Assembly: GCA_004009845.1 (NCBI GenBank)
Contig: RMBW01000005.1
Location: 186,001 to 250,000, forward strand
Reading direction: 5' to 3'
Length of the DNA: 64,000 nt
From: Davidsoniella eucalypti
Taxonomy: Eukaryota; Ascomycota; Sordariomycetes; Microascales; Ceratocystidaceae
The position numbers and the translations under genes were made by a program. Each line of letters starts with the position of its first letter. The first letter of the stretch is position 1. This document shows, piece by piece, positions 63,601-64,000 of this stretch. The notes beneath the pieces are model-generated. The model did no database searches and was not told the origin of the DNA. It saw only the letters and a program-made list of their open reading frames with translations.

Positions 63601-64000
63601 TCTCGCCAAGAGTGCTAGAGTGACGGCAGTCTTTGCGTGGCTTTGTAACTATATTGCCGAGAGTTCCAACTTACGAAGTATATGTACTTCAAGAACGATC
63701 TAGTTCCTTGCAAGGCATAACCAGAGAATGCCCCAAACAGGTTTATTAGGTGGGCTTCTCCGTTGTTATACTTCTCTTGAGCTACCATTGGGTTATCCAG
63801 CAGTCTTCTCACCTTTGATGGTTGTGTGTTGATCGTGGATGATTTCGACTCGTGTACTTATGTAGTTACACTATTAACTGCTATTAACTACTATAGCTTC
63901 CGTGTGGGTTCCTATCAGTTTTAAATACACCGAGCAAGTCCTGCTTTCTGCAAAAATGGCTTGGCATATGCTCTTGTTTCGATTGGTAGCCGGGGAACCC

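Overview
This window looks like nuclear DNA of a filamentous ascomycete (Pezizomycotina most likely; a recollection-level placement, not tested). The evidence is short spliceosomal introns of about 50-190 bp with GTA/GTG donors and mostly CTAAC/CTGAC-type branch points, TATA boxes, three intron-containing tRNA genes, and a fungal gene set: UDP-GlcNAc pyrophosphorylase, Dur3 urea transporter, Ssb-type Hsp70, Msb1-like morphogenesis protein, Mtm1-like carrier and FBXO9/Hrt3-type F-box protein. Coding exons are clearly more GC-rich than the surrounding AT-rich, homopolymer-rich DNA.

Layout. 1-7.4 kb is gene-poor, with a long pyrimidine-rich stretch leading into a conserved but uncharacterised gene (7.4-9.6 kb, +). 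10.9-13.1 kb carries the F-box gene and a short orphan exon (both -), then tRNA-Leu with an LTR-retrotransposon-like remnant just upstream. 15-16.5 kb is the mitochondrial carrier (+). 18.3-21.3 kb holds two DNA repair glycosylases, Ung (+) and a TDG/Mug-type enzyme (-), tail to tail. tRNA-Tyr follows, then UAP1 (23-24.6 kb, +), the six-exon Msb1-like gene (25.6-29.1 kb, -), a DUF726 alpha/beta-hydrolase (34-36.7 kb, -) and SSB1 (37.8-40.1 kb, +). From 40 kb the window is mostly gene-poor: diverged tandem repeats, a MITE with long inverted repeats, a small Ser/Pro-rich protein gene (46.5 kb, -), a hidden spliced small gene (50.1-50.7 kb, -), a SINE-like element, the DUR3 urea transporter (52.4-54.6 kb, -) with upstream GATA sites, an incomplete spliced gene (56.6-57.0 kb, -), tRNA-Asn at 58 kb, and about 6 kb of mostly unassigned DNA.

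The genes do not form one pathway. Functional themes are uracil/thymine excision repair (two neighbouring enzymes), chitin precursor synthesis and polarised growth (UAP1, Msb1-like), co-translational folding (Ssb), mitochondrial transport (Mtm1-like) and nitrogen uptake (Dur3). No confident new system was found. The most novel items are the repeat families (MITE, SINE-like, LTR-like) and short spliced genes hidden in apparently empty DNA. All gene models come from reading splice sites and frames by eye.
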